Positions 1-6,761 of a DNA stretch of 10,625 nucleotides are shown piece after piece. Below the pieces are notes generated by a model that was not told the DNA's origin, made no database searches, and saw only the letters and a program-made list of their open reading frames with translations. Origin of the DNA: Chloroflexota bacterium (GTDB taxonomy: Bacteria > Chloroflexota > Dormibacteria > Dormibacterales > Dormibacteraceae). Location: positions 1-10,625 of the forward strand of contig VBJE01000085.1 in NCBI GenBank assembly GCA_005879675.1, in the 5' to 3' direction. Positions within the stretch are counted from its first letter, which is position 1, and each line of letters begins with the position of its first letter. Both the position numbers and the translations under genes were made by a program.

Positions 1-1
1 C

Positions 2-559
2 CGCGAGGTGCTCCTCGAGCGGCTGCGCGAGCGTGCCAAGTCGCTGCCGGCCAGCGATCAGCGATCCGCCGCGGCGCTGCTCCACGTCCTCGAGGTCGAA
101 ATCGAAGAGCTGCGCAAGAGGCTCGGCGCGGACCTCGATTCGCAGCGATACATCGACCTGCTGGAGCAGCTGGTCGCCGCTGCGCACACGCCGGCGACGC
201 TGCCCGACGCCGACCAGCCCGCGACCGGGCTTCTGCCCGCGCTCGCGACCACGCCCTGGCGACGGCTGCGCTCGGCGGTGCGCCAGCTGCCCGTGATGCC
301 GACCGACCCGGAGCTGCACCGGATCCGCATCCTCGCCAAGCGCGCGCGGTACGCGGCCGAGGCCGTCGCGCCGGTCGCCGGGCGCGACGCGAGCGGGTTT
401 GCCCGCGCCGCGGCCAAGCTCCAGACCGTGCTCGGCGAGCACCAGGACAGCGTCACCGCGCAGGCGTGGCTGCGCGCCGCGAAGGTGAGCGGGAGGAGGG
501 CGTTCGTGGCCGGCGAGCTGATCGCGCTGGAGACCGCAAGCGCCTGCGTGACTGGATGA
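2..559 (+). CDS. CHAD-domain protein, C-terminal part (cut by left edge)
   Basis: The reading frame is open to the left edge, so this is the 3' part of a longer gene; the GTG at 8 is probably an internal valine. The C-terminal half shows the helical, basic-residue-rich CHAD pattern: an HRIRILAKRARYAAE helix followed by LQTVLGEHQDSV. CHAD domains are all-helical, rich in conserved histidines and basic residues, and bind inorganic polyphosphate; many follow an N-terminal CYTH domain that may lie outside the window. The next gene is a SixA-like histidine phosphatase, a neighbour often seen with polyphosphate genes. The tail is odd: in this frame the protein ends ETASACVTG, whereas one frame over the same DNA reads DRKRLRDWMS and stops at 562-564. 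That basic ending looks more natural, so a one-base frameshift near 530 is possible. The family call is good; the exact C-terminus is uncertain. Confidence 0.8.
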   Translation, partial: REVLLERLRERAKSLPASDQRSAAALLHVLEVEIEELRKRLGADLDSQRYIDLLEQLVAAAHTPATLPDADQPATGLLPALATTPWRRLRSAVRQLPVMPTDPELHRIRILAKRARYAAEAVAPVAGRDASGFARAAAKLQTVLGEHQDSVTAQAWLRAAKVSGRRAFVAGELIALETASACVTG

Positions 560-565
560 GCTGAC

Positions 566-1027
566 CTGCGCACGTTTTACGTTGTCCGGCACGCCAAGGC
601 CGGCAGCCGCGGCCACTGGACGGGCGACGACCGTCTCCGCCCGCTGAGCAAGAAAGGTCAGAAGCAGGCGGAGGAGCTCGTCTCCGTCTTCGAACCCTTC
701 CCGGTCGGGGCCATCTTCTCCAGCCCGTATCTGCGCTGCATGCAGACCGTCGAGCCGGTGGGTCGCGCGCGTAAGCTCCCGGTCAAGCAGTCGATCGAGC
801 TGGCGGAAGGCCACGGTCTCGATGGCCTGCACGAGTTCCTGAGCAACACGAAGCTGGACCACACCGTGCTGTGCACCCACGGCGACATCGTGTGGGAGCT
901 GGTCGAGGACCTGGTCGCGCGCCACGTCATTCGCGCAGGCGACGGCGGGTTCGAGAAGGGATCGACATGGGTGCTGTCGACGAAGGACGGCGTACCCACC
1001 AAGGCTCGCTACCTGCCGGCGCCGTGA
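566..1027 (+). CDS. SixA-like histidine phosphatase
   Basis: This is a histidine phosphatase superfamily protein of about 153 residues, close to the size of SixA (about 160). The N-terminus reads FYVVRHAKAG, the phosphate-binding RH motif whose histidine (about residue 9) becomes phosphorylated in this family. SSPYLRCMQT follows, matching the family's 'SSP..R..QTA' block, and the second catalytic-type histidine lies in CTHGD (about residue 105). These enzymes dephosphorylate phosphohistidine or small phosphoesters; the substrate here is unknown. The start is unusual: in this frame the only usable codon between the upstream stop (557-559) and the catalytic motif is CTG at 566. The next ATG (740) would remove the active site. 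No clear Shine-Dalgarno sequence is visible, so expression may depend on coupling to the CHAD gene. Pairing with CHAD suggests a polyphosphate or phosphate context; that is inference. Confidence 0.8.
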   Translation: MRTFYVVRHAKAGSRGHWTGDDRLRPLSKKGQKQAEELVSVFEPFPVGAIFSSPYLRCMQTVEPVGRARKLPVKQSIELAEGHGLDGLHEFLSNTKLDHTVLCTHGDIVWELVEDLVARHVIRAGDGGFEKGSTWVLSTKDGVPTKARYLPAP

Positions 1028-1074
1028 GGCCCCATCCCCGGCCTTCGGCCGGTACTTCCCCGCAAGCGGGGAAG
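1028..1074. repeat. Double-hairpin intergenic element, copy 1
   Basis: The element starts directly after the phosphatase stop. After a C-rich leader come two perfect foldbacks. Hairpin A pairs CCGGCC (1038-1043) with GGCCGG (1047-1052) around a TTC loop. Hairpin B pairs CTTCCCCG (1055-1062) with CGGGGAAG (1067-1074) around CAAG. A second copy of identical length lies at 10258-10304. No T-run follows, so it is not a canonical rho-independent terminator, though it could still protect or end the upstream transcript. It occupies most of the 80-nt gap before hutH. Confidence 0.85.
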
Positions 1075-1107
1075 ACCAAGCCCATCAAGAACATTTAGGC
1101 TGCCTTC

Positions 1108-2640
1108 GTGACGGTCACGTTGCGGGGCCCTGGCCTGACCGAGGACCAGGTCGTCGCCGTCGCCCGTCATGGCGAGAAGGTCGCGCTCGCCTCTGCCGCG
1201 CGCACGAAGATGGAGCGCAGCCGCACCCGCGTCGAGCGCGCAGCCAGCTCGCGCGATCCGGTGTACGGAGTCTCGACCGGCTTCGGCGCGCTCGCGGGCA
1301 CGCGCGTGGCTCCGCTTCGCCAGCCGGAGCTCCAGCTGGCGCTCATCCGCTCCCACGCCGCGGGCGTGGGGCCGCCGGTCGACGTTGAGGTCGTGCGCGC
1401 GACCATGCTGCTGCGCGCTCGCACCCTGGCGATGGGCATGTCCGGGGTGCGCCCGCTGCTCGCCGAGGCCTTGCTCGCGATGCTCAACGAAGGCATCACG
1501 CCGGTCGTCCCGCGCTACGGGTCGGTCGGCTGCAGCGGCGACCTCGCGCCTCTCGCGCACATCGGTCTTGCCCTGGTGGGCGAAGGCGAGGTCGTCGACG
1601 CATCGGGCGGGCGCAGGCCGGCCGCCCAGGCGCTGCGCGCGGCAAAGCTCAAGCTCGTCAGGCTCGAGACCAAGTAAGGCCTCTCGCTCATCAACGGCAC
1701 GGACGGCATGCTGGGCATGCTGGTCCTCGCGTGCGCCGACGCGGAACGGCTCTTCCGGACCGCCGACGTGACGGCCGCGATGTCGGCCGAGGCGCTGCTT
1801 GGCACGGACCGCGCGTTCCAGGCTCGGCTCCACGAGGTGCGGCCGCACGCCGGCCAGGCCGCGAGCGCCGCCAACCTCTCGCGCCTGATGGCCGGCTCGC
1901 AGATCGTCACCTCCCATCGCCACTCGCAGCACGCGGTCCAGGACTCGTACTCGGTGCGATGCAGCCCGCAGGTGGCGGGGGCCGCGCGCGACACCCTGGA
2001 GTTCGCGCGCCGCACGGCGGAGGTCGAGCTGTCGTCGACGATCGACAACCCGATCGTTTTCGAGAACGGGGAGGTCGAGTCCAACGGCAACTTCCATGGC
2101 GAGCCGCTGGCGTTCGCCGCCGACTTCCTCGCCATCGCCGCGGCCGAGGTCGGGTCGATCGCCGAGCGGCGCGTGGACCGGCTGCTCGATCCGCACCGTT
2201 CCCAGGGCCTGCCGCCGTTTCTGGCTGAGGAGCCGGGCGTCAACTCCGGCCTGATGGTGGCGCAGTACACGGCGGCGGCCCTGGTGGCCGAGAATCGCCG
2301 CCTTGCCGCGCCCGCGAGCGTCGACTCGGTGCCGACCTCCGGCATGCAGGAGGACCACGTCTCCATGGGCTGGGGCGCCGCCCTGAAGCTCCGGACCGTG
2401 CTCGACAACCTCGCGAGCATCCTGGCCGTCGAGCTCTGCGCCGCGGCGCGCGCGCAGGAGCTTCGCCATCCGCTCGAGCCGGCACCTGCCACGAGCGCGG
2501 TGCGCAAGCTGCTGCGCACTCAGGTCAAGGGCGTCGGGCCCGACCGCGTGGTGGCGCCGGAGCTCGCCGCCGCCGAGGCCATGATCCGCAGGGGCGAGGT
2601 CATCGAGGCGGCGGAGTCGGTGACGGGCCGCCTCAGGTGA
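1108..2640 (+). pseudogene. hutH: Histidine ammonia-lyase, interrupted by an in-frame TAA at codon 190
   Basis: HutH eliminates ammonia from L-histidine to give trans-urocanate, the first step of histidine degradation. From the GTG at 1108 the frame has 510 sense-or-stop codons before the final TGA, matching the usual length of about 510. Tyr53 lies in VYGVSTGFG. The MIO-forming triad is at 142-144 in GSVGCSGDLAPLAH, as Cys-Ser-Gly rather than the commoner Ala-Ser-Gly. After the break come INGT (Asn196), QDSYSVRCSPQ (Tyr281, Arg284), NGNFHGEP and MQEDHVSMG. Codon 190 (1675-1677) is TAA exactly where the family's KEGLALINGT block has Glu; the frame then continues uninterrupted in the same phase. 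The open pieces are 1108-1677 (189 aa) and, from an internal ATG, 1708-2640 (310 aa). One base change from GAA or CAA explains it. It could be a true nonsense mutation, a sequencing error or readthrough. The end overlaps hutU by GTGA. Confidence 0.88.
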
Positions 2641-4286
2641 CGCGGACCATTCGTGCTCCGCGCGGCGCCGACATCACGTGCAAGGCGTGGCCGCAGGAGG
2701 CCGCCATGCGCATGCTGATGAACAATCTCGATCCCGAGGTCGCCGAACGCCCGCAGGACCTGGTCGTATACGGCGGCACCGGGCGCGCGGCGCGCTCGTG
2801 GGAGGCGTTCGACGCGATCGTGCGCGAGCTGCAGCGCCTCGAGAGCGACCAGACGCTGCTGGTGCAATCGGGCAAGCCGGTCGGCGTCTTCCACACCCAC
2901 GAGTGGGCGCCGCGAGTCCTGATCTCGAACTCCATGCTCGTCCCGGAGTGGGCGACGTGGGAAGAGTTCCGGCGCCTCGAGGCCATGGGCCTGACGATGT
3001 ACGGCCAGATGACGGCCGGCTCGTGGATCTACATCGGCACCCAGGGCATCCTGCAGGGCACCTACGAGACCTTCGCCGCCGTGGCGCGCAAGCGGTTCGG
3101 CGGCTCGCTCGCGGGCACGATCACGCTGACCGCCGGTCTCGGGGGCATGGGCGGCGCGCAGCCCCTCGCGGTCACGCTGAACGGGGGAGTGGCCATCTGC
3201 GTCGAGGTCGACGACGACCGCATCGCCCGCCGCCTCGAGCATCGCTACCTGGATGTGCGCGCCGACGACCTCGACCACGCGCTCCAGCTCGCGGACGATG
3301 CGAAGAAGGCGGGGAGGGCGCTGTCGATCGGCGTCCTCGGCAACGCCGCCGAGGTCGTGCCCGAGCTGGTTCGCCGCGAGGTCCACGTCGACGTCGTCAC
3401 CGATCAGACGCCCGCGCACGATCCCTTGAGCTACGTGCCCGCCGGCCTTTCCCCGGACGACGCCGCAGAGCTCCGCCTCGACGAACCCGACTCCTATGTA
3501 AGACGCGCGCGCGAGAGCATGGCGCGGCACGTCGATGCGATGGTTGCCTTCCTCGACCGCGGGGCCGAGGTGTTCGACTACGGGAACAGCCTTCGCGCCG
3601 AGGCGCGGCTGGGCGGCAGCACGCGCGCTTTCGACTTTCCCGGATTCGTGCCCGCTTACATCCGCCCGCTGTTCTGCGAGGGCAAAGGGCCTTTTCGCTG
3701 GGTCGCGCTGTCAGGCGACCCCGCGGACATCGCCGCCACCGACCGCGCCCTCCTCCAGGAGTTCGCCGCCGACGCGCAGCTGGTGCGCTGGCTCGAGGCC
3801 GCCGCCTCGCGCATCCACTTCCAGGGGCTGCCGGCGCGAATCTGCTGGCTCGGCTACGGCGAGCGCGCCCGCGCGGGTCGCATCTTCAACGAGCTGGTGC
3901 GCACCGGCGAGGTGAAGGCGCCGATCGTCATCGGCCGCGACCATCTCGACTCCGGCTCGGTGGCGTCGCCGTACCGCGAGACGGAGGCGATGCAGGACGG
4001 CTCCGACGCGATCGCGGACTGGCCCATCCTCAACGCGCTGCTCAACACATCGAGCGGCGCGTCGTGGGTGAGCGTCCACCACGGAGGCGGCGTCGGCATC
4101 GGGCGCTCGATCCATGCCGGCATGGTCGTGGTGGCGGATGGGAGCGAGACCGCCGCGAAGAAGCTCGAGCGCGTGCTGACCAACGATCCGGGAACGGGCG
4201 TGATGCGCCACGCCGACGCCGGCTACGACCGCGCTCTCGAGGTCGCGCGCGAGCGCGGCGTGCGCATCCCGATGCGGGATGGATGA
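2637..4286 (+). CDS. hutU: Urocanate hydratase (urocanase)
   Basis: HutU adds water to urocanate, using tightly bound NAD+, to give 4-imidazolone-5-propionate; it is a cytosolic enzyme. The 549-residue length matches the family (about 550-560). Diagnostic blocks run in order: YGGTGRAARSWEAF (45-58), QSGKPVGVFHTHEWAPRVL (77-95), YIGTQGILQGTYET (132-145), the glycine-rich NAD-binding TAGLGGMGGAQP (165-176), then GLPARICWLGYGER with Cys403, equivalent to the conserved active-site cysteine of characterised urocanases. SVHHGGGVGIGRSIHAG (from about 479) lies near the C-terminus. The GTG start overlaps the hutH stop in a GTGA junction, so translation is probably coupled. If hutH translation really ends at codon 190, that coupling would be weakened. 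A hairpin element follows directly before hutF. No lesions are seen in this gene. Confidence 0.97.
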   Translation: MTRTIRAPRGADITCKAWPQEAAMRMLMNNLDPEVAERPQDLVVYGGTGRAARSWEAFDAIVRELQRLESDQTLLVQSGKPVGVFHTHEWAPRVLISNSMLVPEWATWEEFRRLEAMGLTMYGQMTAGSWIYIGTQGILQGTYETFAAVARKRFGGSLAGTITLTAGLGGMGGAQPLAVTLNGGVAICVEVDDDRIARRLEHRYLDVRADDLDHALQLADDAKKAGRALSIGVLGNAAEVVPELVRREVHVDVVTDQTPAHDPLSYVPAGLSPDDAAELRLDEPDSYVRRARESMARHVDAMVAFLDRGAEVFDYGNSLRAEARLGGSTRAFDFPGFVPAYIRPLFCEGKGPFRWVALSGDPADIAATDRALLQEFAADAQLVRWLEAAASRIHFQGLPARICWLGYGERARAGRIFNELVRTGEVKAPIVIGRDHLDSGSVASPYRETEAMQDGSDAIADWPILNALLNTSSGASWVSVHHGGGVGIGRSIHAGMVVVADGSETAAKKLERVLTNDPGTGVMRHADAGYDRALEVARERGVRIPMRDG

Positions 4287-4288
4287 TT

Positions 4289-4332
4289 AAGCCCCTCACC
4301 CCGACCCTCTCCCCGACGGGGAGAGGGAGCTT
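4289..4332. repeat. GC-rich hairpin element between hutU and hutF
   Basis: A perfect 10-bp stem pairs CCCTCTCCCC (4305-4314) with GGGGAGAGGG (4318-4327) around a GAC loop, behind a C-rich leader (CCCCTCACCCCGA). AAGC (4289-4292) and GCTT (4329-4332) flank it in inverted orientation. It resembles a hairpin motif I recall as very widespread between genes of GC-rich bacteria, and shares the CCCC/GGGGA core with the double-hairpin element. There is no T-run after the stem, and it lies inside an operon. The right arm, GGGGAGAGGGAG, is also the only Shine-Dalgarno-like stretch before the hutF TTG start. Confidence 0.8.
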
Positions 4333-4338
4333 CTGCCT

Positions 4339-5568
4339 TTGAACGGCTCCGGAAAATGGCACGCCGAGCAGGCGTGGATCGGCCGCCGCGCCGAGAACGT
4401 GCTCATCGAGGTCGAGGGCGGGCGCATCAAGTCGGTCGAGGAGGACACGTTCGCCCCCCACGACGCAACGATGCTCAAAGGCTGGACGATGCCCGGCTTC
4501 GCCAACGTCCACAGCCACGCGTTCCAGCGGCTTCTCCGCGGGGAGATGGAGTCCGGCGGGGGCGATTTCTGGGAGTGGCGCGAGCGCATGTACCGCTACA
4601 CCCAGTGGGACCCCGCCGACTATTTCAAGCACGGCCGGCTGGTGTTTCGGGAGATGCTCGAGGCCGGGATCACCGCGGTCGGCGAGTTCCACTACCTGCA
4701 CGGGCAGGGCAACGAGCTCGGCGAGGCGCTCATCGACGCCGCGGCCGAGGAGGGGATCCGGCTCACGCTGATCGACGCGTGCTACCTGCGCGGCGGGCTG
4801 GACGGCAGGCCGCTCGAGCTGGAGCAGATGTCCTTCAGCGACGGCGACGCGGACAGCTGGGCGCGAAGGGTCGACGATCTCGCCGACGGCGACGGTGTCC
4901 GCATCGCGGCCGCGATCCACAGCGTGCGGGCGGTCGACCCGGAGTCGATGCGCATCGTCGCGACCTGGGCGCGCGAGCGCCAGGCGCCGCTCCACGTCCA
5001 CCTGGCTGAGCAGCCCGCAGAGGTGGCGGAGTGCAAGGAGGTAGAGGGCTGCACTCCCGCGGAGCTGCTCGACCGCGAGGGCATCCTCGGGCCGGACCTG
5101 ACGGCGGTGCACGCGATCCACCTGGACCCGCATGACATCTCGCTGCTGGGCGCAAACGGCGTCAACGTCTGCGCCTGCACCACCACCGAGCGGGACCTCG
5201 GCGACCGCGTCGGACCGCTGCAGGCGCTGAGCCAGGCCGGCAGCCGGTTGTGCGTCGGAAGCGACTCCAACGTCGTCGTCGACATGCTCGAGGAGGCGCG
5301 TGGGCTCGAGCTCGACCAGCGGCGGGCACTCGGCCGCCGCGTGCTGCACCAGCCGCTCGACCTGCTGCAGGCGGCGACCTCGAACGGCATGCGCGCGCTC
5401 GGATGGGAGGCGGGCGAGCTGAAGCCCGGCATGCTCGCCGACTTCATCACGCTCGACTCCTCCAGCGGCTTGTGGCGCGAGATGACCCCCGCCTACGTCG
5501 TGTACGGGCTGAGCGGGCGCGACGTGACCAACGTCGTCGTCGGCGGCCAGACCGTGGTCTCGCGGTGA
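4339..5568 (+). CDS. hutF: Formimidoylglutamate deiminase
   Basis: HutF hydrolyses N-formimidoyl-L-glutamate to N-formyl-L-glutamate and ammonia, the branch used by bacteria that do not release formamide directly with HutG. It is an amidohydrolase-superfamily enzyme with a metal-binding TIM barrel. In the 409 residues I see the first metal motif VHSHAFQR (His58, His60), HVHLAEQ (219-225), AVHAIH (His258, His261) and GSDSN (Asp309). The family-typical FWEWRERMY is at 77-85 and ITAVGEFHYLH at 111-121. The chosen start is TTG at 4339, giving an N-terminus that runs directly into the first beta strands; no in-frame ATG or GTG fits better. The hairpin arm GGGGAGAGGGAG lies 9-10 nt upstream as a likely ribosome-binding site. 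The stop overlaps hutI (GTGA). Position between urocanase and imidazolonepropionase supports HutF over other deaminases such as guanine deaminase. Confidence 0.93.
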   Translation: MNGSGKWHAEQAWIGRRAENVLIEVEGGRIKSVEEDTFAPHDATMLKGWTMPGFANVHSHAFQRLLRGEMESGGGDFWEWRERMYRYTQWDPADYFKHGRLVFREMLEAGITAVGEFHYLHGQGNELGEALIDAAAEEGIRLTLIDACYLRGGLDGRPLELEQMSFSDGDADSWARRVDDLADGDGVRIAAAIHSVRAVDPESMRIVATWARERQAPLHVHLAEQPAEVAECKEVEGCTPAELLDREGILGPDLTAVHAIHLDPHDISLLGANGVNVCACTTTERDLGDRVGPLQALSQAGSRLCVGSDSNVVVDMLEEARGLELDQRRALGRRVLHQPLDLLQAATSNGMRALGWEAGELKPGMLADFITLDSSSGLWREMTPAYVVYGLSGRDVTNVVVGGQTVVSR

Positions 5569-6758
5569 AACGTCTTCGCAACATCGGGCGGTTGTTCACC
5601 GGCACGCCCGCGGCCGTCATCGAGGACGCGTCGGTGATCCTCGACGGCGAGGAGATCGCATGGTGCGGCAAGCAGAGGGACGAGCCGCGCGAGCTGATGG
5701 AGGCGGTGACCGACGAGCATGACTGCGGGGGAGGTCTCCTCACGGCGGGCCTCATCGACGCTCACACGCACCCCGTCTACGCCGGCGACCGGATGGCCGA
5801 AGTCGCGATGCGCTCCGCGGGCGCGTCTTACGAGGAGGTGGCGAAGGCGGGTGGCGGCATCCGGGCGACGGTCAGCGCAACCCGCGCCGAATCGATGGCC
5901 GCGCTCGAGGAAGCGACCGCGCGCCGGTTGTGGTCATGGCTCGAGGGAGGCGCGACGACCGTCGAGGCGAAGACCGGGTATCACCTGCAGCGCGAGGGCG
6001 AGCTCGACGCGACGCGCATGCTCGCGCGTCTCGGCACGCGCCGGGACCTGCCTCGGATCGAAGTCACGTTTCTCGCCGCGCACGCGCTGCCGCCAGACCG
6101 ACGGGCCCGCATGAGCACGTACTCGAAACAGGTCTCGGAATGGTGCGGGGATGCGTACATGGCGGGGGCACGGTTCTGCGACGTTTTCTGCGACCGGGGA
6201 TATTTCAGCGTCGCCCAATCGCGGAGCATCCTCAAGGCGGCGATGAAGGAGCGGCTGATCCCGCGCCTCCACGCCGACGAGCTCGAGCGCACCGGCGGCT
6301 CGCGCCTGGCGGCCGAGCTGCACGCGGTCTCCGCCGATCACCTCCTCCGCGCGAACCGCGGCGACGCCATCGCGCTCGCGCGCGCGGGCGTGGTCGCGAC
6401 GCTGGCTCCCGGCACCGCGCTCTCGATCGGCAGGCTGCCCCCGGTGAAGGACCTGATCGACGCCGGCGCCGTGATCGCCCTCGGCACCGACCATAACCCC
6501 GGCACGAGCGGGATCACGAGCATGAGCGTGGTCGTGGCCCTGGCTGTCGCCGTGTTCAAGATGTCGGTCGAGCGCGCCCTCCTGGCGGCCACCCTGGGGG
6601 GAGCGCTCTCCCTGTCCCGATCGGACCGGGGGGTGGTGGCGGCCCACAAGCTGGCCGACCTGGCGCTCTGGGACGCCGAGCACGAGGGCGCCTTCGCCTG
6701 GGCGTACGGGCTCAAGCCGCGGGTCGTCTGGCTGAGGGGCACGCAAGTTTTTGCGTGA
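5565..6758 (+). CDS. hutI: Imidazolonepropionase
   Basis: HutI opens the ring of 4-imidazolone-5-propionate to form N-formimidoyl-L-glutamate, the HutF substrate. The 397-residue product matches the usual length of about 400-410 and is an amidohydrolase TIM-barrel enzyme. Visible motifs are LIDAHTHPVYAGDR (metal ligands His67, His69), EAKTGYHLQREGE (134-145), FLAAHALP (169-176), VFCDRGYFS (207-215), LHADE (His236, Glu239) and GTDHNPGTS (Asp309). The motifs vary a little from the textbook forms, such as SGYGL and TDFNPG, which suggests a divergent branch rather than loss of function. The GTG start overlaps the hutF TGA by four bases, so translation is probably coupled. The frame is open well upstream of 5565, but that stretch is antisense-like shadow over hutF. 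A 7-bp foldback (6740-6757) covers the stop codon. Confidence 0.95.
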   Translation: MKRLRNIGRLFTGTPAAVIEDASVILDGEEIAWCGKQRDEPRELMEAVTDEHDCGGGLLTAGLIDAHTHPVYAGDRMAEVAMRSAGASYEEVAKAGGGIRATVSATRAESMAALEEATARRLWSWLEGGATTVEAKTGYHLQREGELDATRMLARLGTRRDLPRIEVTFLAAHALPPDRRARMSTYSKQVSEWCGDAYMAGARFCDVFCDRGYFSVAQSRSILKAAMKERLIPRLHADELERTGGSRLAAELHAVSADHLLRANRGDAIALARAGVVATLAPGTALSIGRLPPVKDLIDAGAVIALGTDHNPGTSGITSMSVVVALAVAVFKMSVERALLAATLGGALSLSRSDRGVVAAHKLADLALWDAEHEGAFAWAYGLKPRVVWLRGTQVFA

Positions 6759-6761
6759 CAA

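Noticed and set aside
1028..1074. CRISPR-like repeat
   Set aside because: Two copies lie more than 9 kb apart with no spacers or cas genes; they behave as dispersed intergenic hairpins.
1675..1677. TAA reassigned to a sense codon
   Set aside because: TAA properly ends the small membrane protein (7265-7267) and the SRPBCC gene (8513-8515) at family-consistent positions.
1009..2469. 486-codon minus-strand open frame opposite hutH
   Set aside because: Low-complexity Arg/Ala/Gly-rich product typical of antisense shadow; it ends outside any sensible gene boundary and hutH covers the DNA with conserved motifs.
2520..3530. 336-codon minus-strand frame opposite hutU
   Set aside because: Shadow of a confidently identified gene, with no recognisable domain.
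2678..4342. 554-codon plus-strand frame over hutU
   Set aside because: Arg-rich shadow in another frame; urocanase in the overlapping frame matches its family end to end.
4042..5349. 435-codon minus-strand frame opposite hutU end and hutF
   Set aside because: Crosses the gene boundary and hairpin without its own signals; composition is that of a reverse-strand shadow.
5250..5564. N-terminal extension of hutI
   Set aside because: The open frame runs back into hutF, but these codons give an Arg-rich product; the family N-terminus begins at GTG 5565.
6740..6757. CACGCAA/TTGCGTG foldback as a hut operon terminator
   Set aside because: Only 7 bp, with the T residues in the loop and arm, not after the stem. 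It is better read as part of the heptamer cluster.
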